This document shows, piece by piece, positions 44,508 to 52,796 of a stretch of 64,000 bases of DNA (the stretch's first letter is position 1; each line of letters opens with the position of its first letter). This DNA is from Gemmatimonadota bacterium (GTDB lineage Bacteria > Latescibacterota > UBA2968 > UBA8231). A program made the position numbers and the translations under genes. Location of the stretch: assembly GCA_009840005.1 (NCBI GenBank), contig VXOR01000083.1, positions 125,983-189,982 of the forward strand. The letters run 5' to 3'. The notes under the pieces were generated by a model. It saw only the letters and a list, made by a program, of their open reading frames with translations. It had not been told where the DNA came from and made no database searches.

Positions 44508-45422
44508 CTACTCGGCAAAGGTGGCCTTTATATGGCCCCAGGTCTTTTCCTCCACTGCCGTGCCCGGTCGGGCTTGCGAAGCCCAGTCGATATCGGGATC
44601 AACCGGACTTAGAAAAAAGTCGCTGAGGAAATCGGCGTGGTGACAGCTATTGGTGTCGCCACTCAAGGTCCAATAGCCATCGTAGCCGCCGCCAGTGTCC
44701 GAATCTAGGACCGTAAAGTTGAAACCGAAGATCTCACCTTCTGTGAGAATATGTTGGACGCTGTTCGGTACGTCGGTCCAGCGCAGATCGTTCCACGGGG
44801 TATAGGCATACTCGGCATAGAAGTTGCCGGGCTCCCCTGGGTCGTTGGTGCAGGTGAAGGCTGCGTCGCCAAACGGTGGCAAGGCATGCTCGTAGGTCTT
44901 GTGCCAAGCGTAGCGTCCGTTCGGGCGCAAACCGTACCCCTGGGCCTGCTGGCCGTGCAGAATATCCTTTTCTTCCTGGGTCAGAGATTCGTCTCTCCAG
45001 GAGTTGAACTGACCGCCGCTGTGGTCACCGTCGATCTGGATCTCCAAGAAATCGCGGGCATTGCCGGTACAGCCACTGCCTTTGGCGTTTTCCCAACTGT
45101 GATCGCCCACCCAGACGGCGTCATCCCAGCGGTCTTCCATGATGTAAACTTTGTTGGTCTCCGGGCTCCAACCAACGTAGGCCCGCAGGGCCAGATCCGC
45201 GGCATCTCGCTGAGTGCCCAATCCGGTCACCGTCTCGGTCAAATCCTCGTGGGTGATCAAATAGGGATCAGTAATCACATCCCAATCGGACAGATCACTG
45301 TCGATGATGGGAAGGTGTCCGGTGGGGAAGTGAACAGCTGGCCTCACCACCCCTTCGGGTAAATGAGCCCAGCAAGTAGTGGAGACTAAAATAGCTCCAG
45401 CAATAAGGGTAAATCTCTTCAT
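44508..45422 (-). CDS. secreted CBM9-like protein
   Basis: 304 residues with GGAG before the ATG and a signal peptide (MKRFTLIAGAILVSTTCWA). It shares the N-terminal domain of the protein at 7747: IIDSDLSDWD matches IDGQTDDWD, a DGDHSGG matches DADRSGG, and the ending of the sandwich is alike. It lacks the PKD domain. There are Cys residues at GCTGNAR and CTNDPG that may form a disulfide. Likely a carbohydrate-binding or surface protein. A strong terminator follows it, and a perfect short hairpin (CTGGGC-TTAG-GCCCAG, 45458-45473) lies in its leader, so it is probably a separately and highly expressed transcript. Confidence 0.72.
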   Translation of the reverse strand: MKRFTLIAGAILVSTTCWAHLPEGVVRPAVHFPTGHLPIIDSDLSDWDVITDPYLITHEDLTETVTGLGTQRDAADLALRAYVGWSPETNKVYIMEDRWDDAVWVGDHSWENAKGSGCTGNARDFLEIQIDGDHSGGQFNSWRDESLTQEEKDILHGQQAQGYGLRPNGRYAWHKTYEHALPPFGDAAFTCTNDPGEPGNFYAEYAYTPWNDLRWTDVPNSVQHILTEGEIFGFNFTVLDSDTGGGYDGYWTLSGDTNSCHHADFLSDFFLSPVDPDIDWASQARPGTAVEEKTWGHIKATFAE

Positions 45423-45710
45423 GGTTAAACTCCGAGGTTGAGGTCAATGCGAAACATCTGGGCTTAGGCCCAGGTACTAAACTGATCTACTCCGATTTAC
45501 TCCGACGAAAAAGGGACACCTCCTTTCTGTCATAAGATATTAATTTTTAAAGTCTTATCACACCTATACCGGAAATATTCCAGTCCACTAGTGTATTCGA
45601 CGTGATGTAAAGATATGGAGTTAGAATACAAAATCCGACTGGTTAAAATCAAGTCTTTTTTCCCGTGCTCCCGCCTGAGCTGCCCGTCCATATCCAATTT
45701 CGCATTGGCT
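45423..45710. other. 288-base intergenic region, leader of the CBM9-like gene
   Basis: Relatively A+T-rich. It holds the perfect hairpin at 45458-45473 and, read on the minus strand, an AAAGGAGGTG patch about 110 bases before the ATG, which is not at a usable distance for the gene. Short A+T blocks near 45540-45610 may contain the promoter, but no convincing -35/-10 pair was found. No open frame with a ribosome site was found. Confidence 0.4.
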
Positions 45711-46811
45711 TTACCAAGGAATAGCCTCGTACAGGAAATCCCCCGCTTCCCTATGCGCTCGGCTATTGGGGTGAAAATCCGTCGGGTGGACCCAGTAATC
45801 CCGTTCGTCCTTTCCGGCAAATTGCGCGAGGAGATCGACGTAGTGTATCCCCCCGTGCTGGGCAAATGCTCCGAGCGTTTCGTGCACCTCTGTTAGGGGA
45901 TAGGCTTTGAGTTGGTAGAACACGGGAAAGACGACCAAAGATAATTCAATACCCTTATCGGCGCAGGATTTCCTCATCCTGCTGAGCAACTGCCGGGTCA
46001 GTGTCCAACCTAGGTTGTCTTTGTAGAGTTGTCGGTACCACGCAATGGTATCTCGGGAGATCTGCTGCCTCTCCAAGCGCGCGGCAAACCAACGCAGCGT
46101 ATAGCTATTCCTCCCCGCCAGAAATCGGGTTGCCCCCACATTGGGCCGCAAGTGCATAAAATCGGCCAGTTCCTTTTCCATCTCGAGTAAACGCCCACTC
46201 CTAAATGGATCGTTCAGGGTAAACGAGTACACGACGCGCTCGACCCGAGCAAAGTACTCGACATAGCGCTCCATGGTCTTGGCGATCCGCTTGATATTCA
46301 TACCCGGCACACAGGCATTGAAAAGCTGATAGCGCTCCGCTGGGTGCTCCTGATTCAATCGGAGCTCTAAGATATGCGAAAAACGCTCCGCAACCCGGAC
46401 CCCCTGCCCAAAGCCAAAGGAGTCGCCGATCACTAAGACGATTTTGGCATTTTGCGCGTCGAACTCAGCCATCGGCCGTTCGCGCAACTGCTCTTCGTTG
46501 CGGCGCATCTCAATGGCATTGGGCACTTTGAATGGCAATAGATTAGCGAGGGTGGAATCATTGTTGGCATTGCCCAGATAGGTCAACTTCCCTTACGGAT
46601 GTGCCTGCCGCAGATCCCAGTCGGGAGTGCCCGCAAAGTGTTCATCGTAGCACCACAGATCGAGGCTCGGCTCGGCCGTTTCGTAATAGACCAAGGGGTA
46701 GATCCGCTCGGACCGAGCAAAGAGCCAAAAAGAGACTTCAATGACGAGCGCGGTAACGGCCAAACTGGCAACTACCAATAGCAGCTTACCGCCAATCTCG
46801 ATTCGATCCAT
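45711..46811 (-). pseudogene. membrane-anchored SGNH/GDSL hydrolase interrupted by an in-frame stop
   Basis: One reading frame runs from ATG 46811 to the stop at 45711 (367 codons) but contains a TAA at 46593-46595. Before it lie 72 residues with an N-terminal membrane anchor (LLLVVASLAVTALVIEVSFWLF); after it the same frame carries IGDSFGFGQGV, the block I Ser of SGNH hydrolases, and DFHPNSRAH, the catalytic Asp-x-x-His. The code reads CCG TAA GGG; a Tyr codon in its place would restore the protein. Either this is a recent nonsense mutation, an assembly error, or read-through. A TTG at 46586 could restart the second part. Likely role when intact: esterase or acetyltransferase-type action at the cell envelope. 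It lies downstream of the PpiC gene. Confidence 0.7.
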
Positions 46812-46869
46812 TTTTAACGATTAAACCGATGGGACAATCGGGTCGAGTTGTATCTATTCCCCCACCAGC

Positions 46870-48792
46870 CTAGCCGCGCCCTTCCGCGGTCAATTCCCGA
46901 CCCAACTTTTCGATGTTATCGTCGAAATAGCGCACCTCATCTTCGTACGAGGCGCGCAGGTCTTTCAACCAGCGCCCGAACAATTCTCGCTCGCTCTCCT
47001 TGCGGATATTAGCTCGTATCTGCCTCTCGCGTTCTTCATAGGGACGCGCTTTTGATTCCCGCCGACTGATAATTTTGGCAATAGAATAGGAAGGCCCGAC
47101 CTGAATGGGACCGATGAGTGAACCGATCTCCCCCTCAAAGGCCGCGGTAACCAAATCCCCAAAGCGCGCCGTCTCGTACCAGTAGAGATGGTAGTGCCCC
47201 CCAGTTTCGCTAGCGCCCGGTCGCAGGCTGCGGGAGGCAGCCAGTTGCCGCATAATGTACTCCTCGGCCAACTCTTTTGGACTCGCTGCCGTGGTTATTT
47301 CCTCTAGGACTGTCTCTACTCCGCCCCGCTCATCCAACCGCTGGCGGAGCCATTCCAGAACCTCGAGATCGTCGTCCATTTTCCGCAACGCCTGTACCTC
47401 CTCTGTCAGGTCCCGCCCGGCCTGCTGCTTTCGTTTCATCTTGGTGAACAGGTCAATCAAAGGAGAAGCCCGACGGAAGATGCCGCCAATCTCGGCGAGC
47501 AGCGCCTCGGCCTCGGCCTCGCTGGCCAACTGGATCTCCACCACGTTCACCTCCGAGGCGGTCCGGTACTGGTCCTTGGTTTCTTCGTAGTAATCGAGTA
47601 CCTCTTGTTCGCTTATCTCCTCGTCTGTCGCAGTGGCGATCTGGCGCATGGTCACAATCAGTACTTCTTCTTCCTTGCGCTTGACCCATTCTTCGAGTTC
47701 GCGGTCGAGCTCCAACTTATCCGCCTCCATCCACATGAGTTGCGGGATTACTACGTCGCGTTGCAGAAAATGATCCACTCTCGCACTGTCGGATACATCT
47801 CTGCCTTGGCGAATGAACGGGGATTGCAAGATGGCTTCCCCGAGCGAGATCTGTCCACCTGCATACCTGAAGAGGGGCGTCTCGGCCGCACCTTCTGGAA
47901 TTTGGAACGTCTTTTTGTCGGTCTCCGGATCCTCCCGACCACTACGCAATATTTCCATCAGAACGCCCAATCCGTGCGGATCCGGCGTCAATTGGAACTG
48001 CTCGGCCAGCGAATCTGCATACGCCTTTCTGCGGGCGTCCAACCGTTCCTCGGACAGTGTCTTAAAGAGAAAATCCCTAGTTTGCTCGTAGGTCCCCTGT
48101 AACTCGCTTAGGACCTTGAAAATTTCGTAACCTTGGGGGACGGCTATGGGCTCTGATATTTCCCCTACTTTGAGACTGAAGAGTACATCGCGCACCAGCG
48201 GAACGGCGTGGAAGCGGCTGTAATACATGGGTTTCACGCCTCCGAGCGAGGCCGTGCGCGAATGGGTCGAAAATTCGCGCGCTACTTCCTCAAAGGGAGT
48301 GCCGGCCCGCAGAGCCGCCATCGCCTCCTCGGCGCGCTCCTGAGTGAGTACGACGATATGGGCGATTTTGATCCAGCGCTCCCAGTTCTGCTCGGCAAAC
48401 ACGCGCCGCATTTCCTCCTCGGTAATGACAACCTGGGTTTCGACAGCGCGCTGCTCGATCTCTCGTATCAGCCGCCGCCGCAGAGCCGTCGCCACCTCGC
48501 TGACAAACGCTGGACTCCGGTCTAATTTGCCGGCGCGCGCTTCTCGGAGGATGAGCGTCCTATCGATCAGCGACTGCAAGTATTCGCGGACCTTTGCGCC
48601 GCCCTCCTGCTCGCTCTTGGCCCACTCGGCCACATTGTCGATCAGGTAGTGTAGATCCCGATCCGTAATCAATTCTTCGCCTACCTGAGCCAGTGGCAAT
48701 CCCTCCTTTTGGGCGGTCGGCTCCTGCTCTCCACAGGCGACGAGCGCCGCAATGCCCAGTGCGCTCCACATCGACAACTTTCGCAAGTACAT
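46870..48792 (-). CDS. PpiC/parvulin-type peptidyl-prolyl isomerase lipoprotein
   Basis: 640 residues with a GGAGAG ribosome site. A signal with lipobox LVAC puts the lipid on Cys20. The SurA-N-like helical part (about 30-135) is followed by a rotamase domain at about 140-232 (IAHIVVLT, EFSTHSRTASLGG, VGEISEPIAVPQGYEIF), then a second long helical and rotamase-like half to the end. It should act as a periplasmic folding chaperone for exported proteins, which suits this surface-protein-rich neighbourhood. It begins 11 bases after the ABC ATPase stop, so it may share the transporter transcript; that link is unusual. Confidence 0.85.
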   Translation of the reverse strand: MYLRKLSMWSALGIAALVACGEQEPTAQKEGLPLAQVGEELITDRDLHYLIDNVAEWAKSEQEGGAKVREYLQSLIDRTLILREARAGKLDRSPAFVSEVATALRRRLIREIEQRAVETQVVITEEEMRRVFAEQNWERWIKIAHIVVLTQERAEEAMAALRAGTPFEEVAREFSTHSRTASLGGVKPMYYSRFHAVPLVRDVLFSLKVGEISEPIAVPQGYEIFKVLSELQGTYEQTRDFLFKTLSEERLDARRKAYADSLAEQFQLTPDPHGLGVLMEILRSGREDPETDKKTFQIPEGAAETPLFRYAGGQISLGEAILQSPFIRQGRDVSDSARVDHFLQRDVVIPQLMWMEADKLELDRELEEWVKRKEEEVLIVTMRQIATATDEEISEQEVLDYYEETKDQYRTASEVNVVEIQLASEAEAEALLAEIGGIFRRASPLIDLFTKMKRKQQAGRDLTEEVQALRKMDDDLEVLEWLRQRLDERGGVETVLEEITTAASPKELAEEYIMRQLAASRSLRPGASETGGHYHLYWYETARFGDLVTAAFEGEIGSLIGPIQVGPSYSIAKIISRRESKARPYEERERQIRANIRKESERELFGRWLKDLRASYEDEVRYFDDNIEKLGRELTAEGRG

Positions 48793-48803
48793 ATTCTCTC
48801 CTA

Positions 48804-49832
48804 TTAACGTGGCCAGAGCAGTGCCCGCTCCGCGTCAATGCGCGGATACACGGTCTCTCCCGGGGCAAAACGCCGTTCCTTCGACGCGATGATGTGGATG
48901 GACGCCCCGGCCCAATCCACCCATAAAATCCACGCGGCTCCAGCATCCTCGACGACGCGCACCATACCCGGCACTGAGCCCCCTTCGGGCGCAATGTCCT
49001 CCGGCCGGACGCCGAGCAGCATCTCGCCTGCCCCATTCAGCGCCGGCATTCGCTCGGCTTCGTTCGGGCCAATCCACGCATCCCCCCGCCGCTGGACGTG
49101 GAGGATGTTGATCGCGGGTTGCCCCAATTGGCGTGCCACTACCGGTGAGACCGGCTGGCGATAAATAACCTCCGGACTACCTTGCTGCAAAATCCGCCCC
49201 TCGGCCAGCACGGCGATGGAATCGCCCATGGACAGGGCCTCGGCTTGGTCGTGGGTCACGTAGATCGCCGGGATGCCTAACTCCTGCCGCAACAGAGCCA
49301 GTTCTAGGCGGAGGGACTCCCGCAGCTTGGCGTCCAAATTAGTCAACGGCTCGTCAAAAAGAAACAGCCGCGGCCGCCGCACAATCGCCTGCCCAATGGC
49401 CACCCGCTGCATCTCCCCACCCGACAGACGGGCCGCCGGCCGATCGAGCAGCCGCTCAATTTTCAGCAGCTCGGCCGCCCAGCCGACGCGCTGGTCAATC
49501 TCGCCGCGCGCAAGCTGCTGGCGCGGTGCCTTGAGCGGAAATTCCAAGTTGCGCCGCACGCTCCAGTCGGGATACAGGGCAAAGTGCTGGAAGACCAACG
49601 CAATGTCGCGGTCGGCCGGCGGCCAGTGCGTCACCTCCTCGCCGTCCATTTCGACCCGTCCCGCGTCGGGCGCGTCCAACCCGGCGACGATCCGTAGCAG
49701 CGTGGTCTTGCCCGCACCGGTCGGCCCCAGCACCACCAGCATCTCGTCGGCCCCCAGCGACAGGTCGATGCCAGACAAGACCTCGGCCTTGCCAAAGCGC
49801 CGCGTCACTCCTTTTAGCTGCAACCAAGACAC
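48804..49832 (-). CDS. ABC importer ATPase, MalK/UgpC-like (second)
   Basis: Set at the GTG at 49832, one base after the first ATPase's stop; the frame further upstream lies in that gene and is a shadow. 342 residues. Walker A GPTGAGKTT (about 36-44), the Q-loop QHFALYP, signature LSGGEMQRV, Walker B LFLFDEPL and the switch His in YVTHDQ are all present, then an OB-type regulatory domain (LLGVRPEDI). Standard member of the carbohydrate CUT1 ATPases. Unusually there is a second, distinct ATPase next to it. Confidence 0.9.
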   Translation of the reverse strand: MSWLQLKGVTRRFGKAEVLSGIDLSLGADEMLVVLGPTGAGKTTLLRIVAGLDAPDAGRVEMDGEEVTHWPPADRDIALVFQHFALYPDWSVRRNLEFPLKAPRQQLARGEIDQRVGWAAELLKIERLLDRPAARLSGGEMQRVAIGQAIVRRPRLFLFDEPLTNLDAKLRESLRLELALLRQELGIPAIYVTHDQAEALSMGDSIAVLAEGRILQQGSPEVIYRQPVSPVVARQLGQPAINILHVQRRGDAWIGPNEAERMPALNGAGEMLLGVRPEDIAPEGGSVPGMVRVVEDAGAAWILWVDWAGASIHIIASKERRFAPGETVYPRIDAERALLWPR

Positions 49833-49833
49833 C

Positions 49834-50874
49834 TTAGAGCCGCTTACCACTCGTCGGGTCGAACAACAGCACCCGGGCAAAGTCCAAGCCCAAAGATGCT
49901 CCCACAGCCATCCCCTCTCGATCGGCCACCCGCATGACCACCCGGCCGCACTCGGCCTGCAGGTGGATGTAGCGGCACGCGCCTTGGTACTCGTCGCGCA
50001 CCACCTCGGCCCGCAGCCGACCTTTAGCATCCGGCCGCACGAACTCCGGCCGCACCCCCAGCGTCACCGGCCCCGGCCGCACCGAATCAGCCAGCGGCCA
50101 GACCAGACCAGACGAGACAAAGCAGTCCTCGCGGATTTCCCCGGTGATAAAGTTCATGCTGGGACTGCCGATAAAGTCCGCCACAAACAGATCGGCTGGC
50201 TGGTCGTACACCAAAGCCGCAGCCCCACTCTGGCGAATCCGGCCCTCGTCCATGACCACCACTTGATCGGCCAAGCTCATGGCCTCCTCTTGGTCGTGGG
50301 TCACATACAAGGTGGCGATCCCCGCGTCGAGCTGCTGCGCGCGGATCATCTCCCGCATCTCCAGCCGCAAACCCGCGTCGAGCGTGCCCAACGGCTCGTC
50401 CATCAGGTAGATCTGCGGCCGCCGCACCATGGCCCGCGCCAAGGCCACCCGCTGCTGATCGCCGCCCGATAGCTGCCGGGGATAGCGCCCGACCAACGCG
50501 CCCAGCCCCAACCGCTCGACCATGTCGGCCACCCGCTGCCGTCGTTCCCGCCGATTCAACCCCATGCTCTCCAGCGGAAAGCCGATATTGTCCTCGACTT
50601 TCAGGTGCGGATAGAGCGCGTAAAACTGAAACGCGAACCCCACGTCCCGCTCGGCGGGCGAGCAGTCGGTGATATCCGCGCCGGCCAGCACGATCTGCCC
50701 AGCCGTAGGCTTTTCGAGGCCGGCGACCATCCGCAGCGTAGTCGTCTTGCCGCACCCAGAAGGCCCCAACAGCACGGCGAACTCGCCCTCGCCGCAGCGC
50801 AAATCAATGCCCTGGACGGCACACGTGCCGTCGGCAAAGGTCTTGACCAAATCCCGGCAATCGAGAAAGCTCAT
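49834..50874 (-). CDS. ABC importer ATPase, MalK/UgpC-like (first)
   Basis: 346 residues. Walker A is GPSGCGKTT, the signature motif LSGGDQQRV (Asp in place of the usual Gln, a tolerated change), Walker B IYLMDEPL and switch YVTHDQE. The C-terminal TOBE-like domain includes TLGVRPEFV. The start overlaps the small membrane-protein gene by 4 bases. Two different ATPases in one importer operon match the arrangement of the glycerol importer GlpS/GlpT of rhizobia, so the cassette may form a heterodimeric ATPase pair. Substrate unknown. Confidence 0.9.
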   Translation of the reverse strand: MSFLDCRDLVKTFADGTCAVQGIDLRCGEGEFAVLLGPSGCGKTTTLRMVAGLEKPTAGQIVLAGADITDCSPAERDVGFAFQFYALYPHLKVEDNIGFPLESMGLNRRERRQRVADMVERLGLGALVGRYPRQLSGGDQQRVALARAMVRRPQIYLMDEPLGTLDAGLRLEMREMIRAQQLDAGIATLYVTHDQEEAMSLADQVVVMDEGRIRQSGAAALVYDQPADLFVADFIGSPSMNFITGEIREDCFVSSGLVWPLADSVRPGPVTLGVRPEFVRPDAKGRLRAEVVRDEYQGACRYIHLQAECGRVVMRVADREGMAVGASLGLDFARVLLFDPTSGKRL

Positions 50875-51035
50875 GGCTCTTCCATCTGCCGACGCGAAGT
50901 CACAACGTGCAACAGCGTGCTAAAGGCCGCGACAAAAAATCCATACTTCAGCCCCGTCCCCCAGAACGGTTGCAGCATCAACCCCACTCCGGCGACCATA
51001 CCCACGCGGGCGCAGCGATCCAACCAGCGGCTCAT
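50871..51035 (-). CDS. 54-residue membrane protein of the ABC operon
   Basis: ATG at 51035 overlaps the permease stop by 4 bases (ATGA) and its own stop overlaps the ATPase start by 4 bases, the usual pattern for a real translated gene in this operon; the longer frame above it lies in the permease gene. It has two short hydrophobic stretches (VGMVAGVGLMLQ and YGFFVAAFSTLLHVV) around GTGLK, so it probably spans the membrane twice. Position between the permeases and the ATPases recalls the small membrane protein of glycerol importers (GlpU-like). I could not assign a family. Confidence 0.65.
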   Translation of the reverse strand: MSRWLDRCARVGMVAGVGLMLQPFWGTGLKYGFFVAAFSTLLHVVTSRRQMEEP

Positions 51036-51895
51036 CGCTTGATCGTCCCAAAGGTGACACCGCGCAACAGATGCTTGCGCACTAAGACCGTGAAGACGAC
51101 GATTGGCGCGACAAAAATCAGCATCCCCGCACTGATCTGCGCCCACGGCAAACCCGACACATTGCCCTGCAAACCAGCGAAGTAAACCGGCACTGTAACG
51201 GCCTTTTGGTTGTTGAGCGTCATGGCAAACCCGTACTCGTTCCACGCCGAGATCAGGCAAAACACCGCAGTTACCGCCATCCCGGGCACGGCCCGCGGCA
51301 GCACGACCAAGCGGAAGGCTTGGAAGCGAGTATAACCAGCCACCAGCGCAGCCTCTTCGTACGCCGTGGGTATTTCGTCGATAAAGCCTTTCATCAGCCA
51401 CACGGCCAGCGACATATTGAACGCCGTGTACAGTAGCACCAATCCCACGTGACTGTTCTGGAGATCGAATTCGCGATACATCATCAACACCGGCACCACC
51501 ACGGCGAGGGGCGGCAAAAAGCGCGTCGAGAGGATGAAGAACAGCCAGTCTCGCCCCCCGGGGATGGCAAAGCGGCTAAAACCATAGGCCGCGCAGGTGC
51601 CGATCAGCACCGAACACAAGGTGCTGAGCAGGCCAATGACCAAGCTGTTGCCCAAGTAGTGGAAAAAGGCGTGATCCCCGCCGGCGTACACCGCGGCCAG
51701 CTCGCGATAGCCGTCGAGATTGGCGCGGAAGTAGATCCCATCGGCCGTGACCTCTTCGGCCCAAGTGGGCGCGAATTTCGGATGCACGGCAATGCTGTCG
51801 TCCCGCGTCTTAAACGAGGTCAGCAAGAGCCATATCAGCGGCAGCATGGCCGCGCAAAAGTAGCCCCCGACAAAGGCGATGCGCAGCGCTTTCAC
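51032..51895 (-). CDS. ABC importer permease, MalG-like
   Basis: Start at the GTG at 51895, which overlaps the preceding stop as GTGA; the frame is open further up to 52192 but lies in the previous permease gene. 287 residues, six membrane helices. The EAA loop is AYEEAALVAG with LPRAVPG near residues 185-210. A long periplasmic loop between helices 1 and 2 (residues 38-75) is typical of this subunit. It pairs with the MalF-type permease upstream. Confidence 0.9.
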   Translation of the reverse strand: MKALRIAFVGGYFCAAMLPLIWLLLTSFKTRDDSIAVHPKFAPTWAEEVTADGIYFRANLDGYRELAAVYAGGDHAFFHYLGNSLVIGLLSTLCSVLIGTCAAYGFSRFAIPGGRDWLFFILSTRFLPPLAVVVPVLMMYREFDLQNSHVGLVLLYTAFNMSLAVWLMKGFIDEIPTAYEEAALVAGYTRFQAFRLVVLPRAVPGMAVTAVFCLISAWNEYGFAMTLNNQKAVTVPVYFAGLQGNVSGLPWAQISAGMLIFVAPIVVFTVLVRKHLLRGVTFGTIKR

Positions 51896-52788
51896 TGTGC
51901 CCCGGCCTCCTCGCGCCGCTGCACTGAACTCATGTAGCGCACAAACACACTGGCCAGCGCCAACACCAACACCAGCACCACGTACGAATACGCCGCGCCC
52001 AACCCCACTTTGCCGTCGCGGAACACTACCTGATAGAGCAGCGCACTCACCGTTTGCGTCGCCGGGTCGTTGGGGCCGGTGATGGCCATGACCAAATCGA
52101 ACTGCTTGATCGCATCCGTGGCCCGCAACAATACGGCTAGCCCCAAAAGCGGCGCGCACAAAGGCAGGGTAATCCGGCGGAAGACCTTCCACCGCGAGGC
52201 CCGGTCAATGGCTGCAGCCTCGTACAGATAGCCGGGGATGGCGTTGAGCGCCGCCAGTGCAATCAGCATCATAAACGGCGTCCACATCCACACGTCAACC
52301 AACAAAATCGACAGCAGCTTGAGGTCGGGATCTGTAATCCACTGGGGTTGGTCCAGCCCTAGGGCACCGAGGCATTGGTTGAGGATGCCGTAGTGCCCGT
52401 TGAGCACCAGCTTCCAAAAGAGCGCGATTACGGCCGGCGGCAACATCATCGGCACCAAAAGCGCAGTCAGCGCAAACGCCCGGCCACCGAAGCGATCTTT
52501 GAGCGCCAGCGCCAAGGCAAAGCCCAAGACCAGTTCCACGGCCACGGCCACGCAGACAAAAAGCGCGGTGGTCCGCAGCGCAGCCCCGTACTTGGCAAAC
52601 TTGAACGCCACGGCGTAGTTGAATCCCCCCACGAATTTCCACGCTCCGCCGACCAAATCCACATTGGTGAAGCTGAGCGCGATGCTGTACAGCAGTGGGA
52701 AGACATTGATGCCAATGAGCAAAATGAGGGCCGGCCCCACGAACGCATACTGCGTCCAGTCTCGGCACCGGCCCGTACTACTCCTCAC
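51892..52788 (-). CDS. ABC importer permease, MalF-like
   Basis: 298 residues starting with GTG at 52788, 8 bases from the binding-protein stop. Six membrane segments; EAA loop LYEAAAIDR followed by LPLCAPL near residues 187-210. Family CUT1. Alternative starts in the first 12 residues cannot be excluded. Confidence 0.88.
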   Translation of the reverse strand: MRSSTGRCRDWTQYAFVGPALILLIGINVFPLLYSIALSFTNVDLVGGAWKFVGGFNYAVAFKFAKYGAALRTTALFVCVAVAVELVLGFALALALKDRFGGRAFALTALLVPMMLPPAVIALFWKLVLNGHYGILNQCLGALGLDQPQWITDPDLKLLSILLVDVWMWTPFMMLIALAALNAIPGYLYEAAAIDRASRWKVFRRITLPLCAPLLGLAVLLRATDAIKQFDLVMAITGPNDPATQTVSALLYQVVFRDGKVGLGAAYSYVVLVLVLALASVFVRYMSSVQRREEAGAQ

Positions 52789-52796
52789 GCCGCCTC

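Noticed and set aside
45423..45710. possible riboswitch in the CBM9-like gene leader
   Set aside because: Only one small hairpin was seen; no recognisable riboswitch core.
49833..50030. N-terminal extension of the second ATPase
   Set aside because: Lies within the first ATPase gene and lacks the family's start; GTG at 49832 fits.
51896..52192. N-terminal extension of the second permease
   Set aside because: Overlaps the first permease in another frame; the GTGA overlap at 51892-51895 and family length favour 51895.
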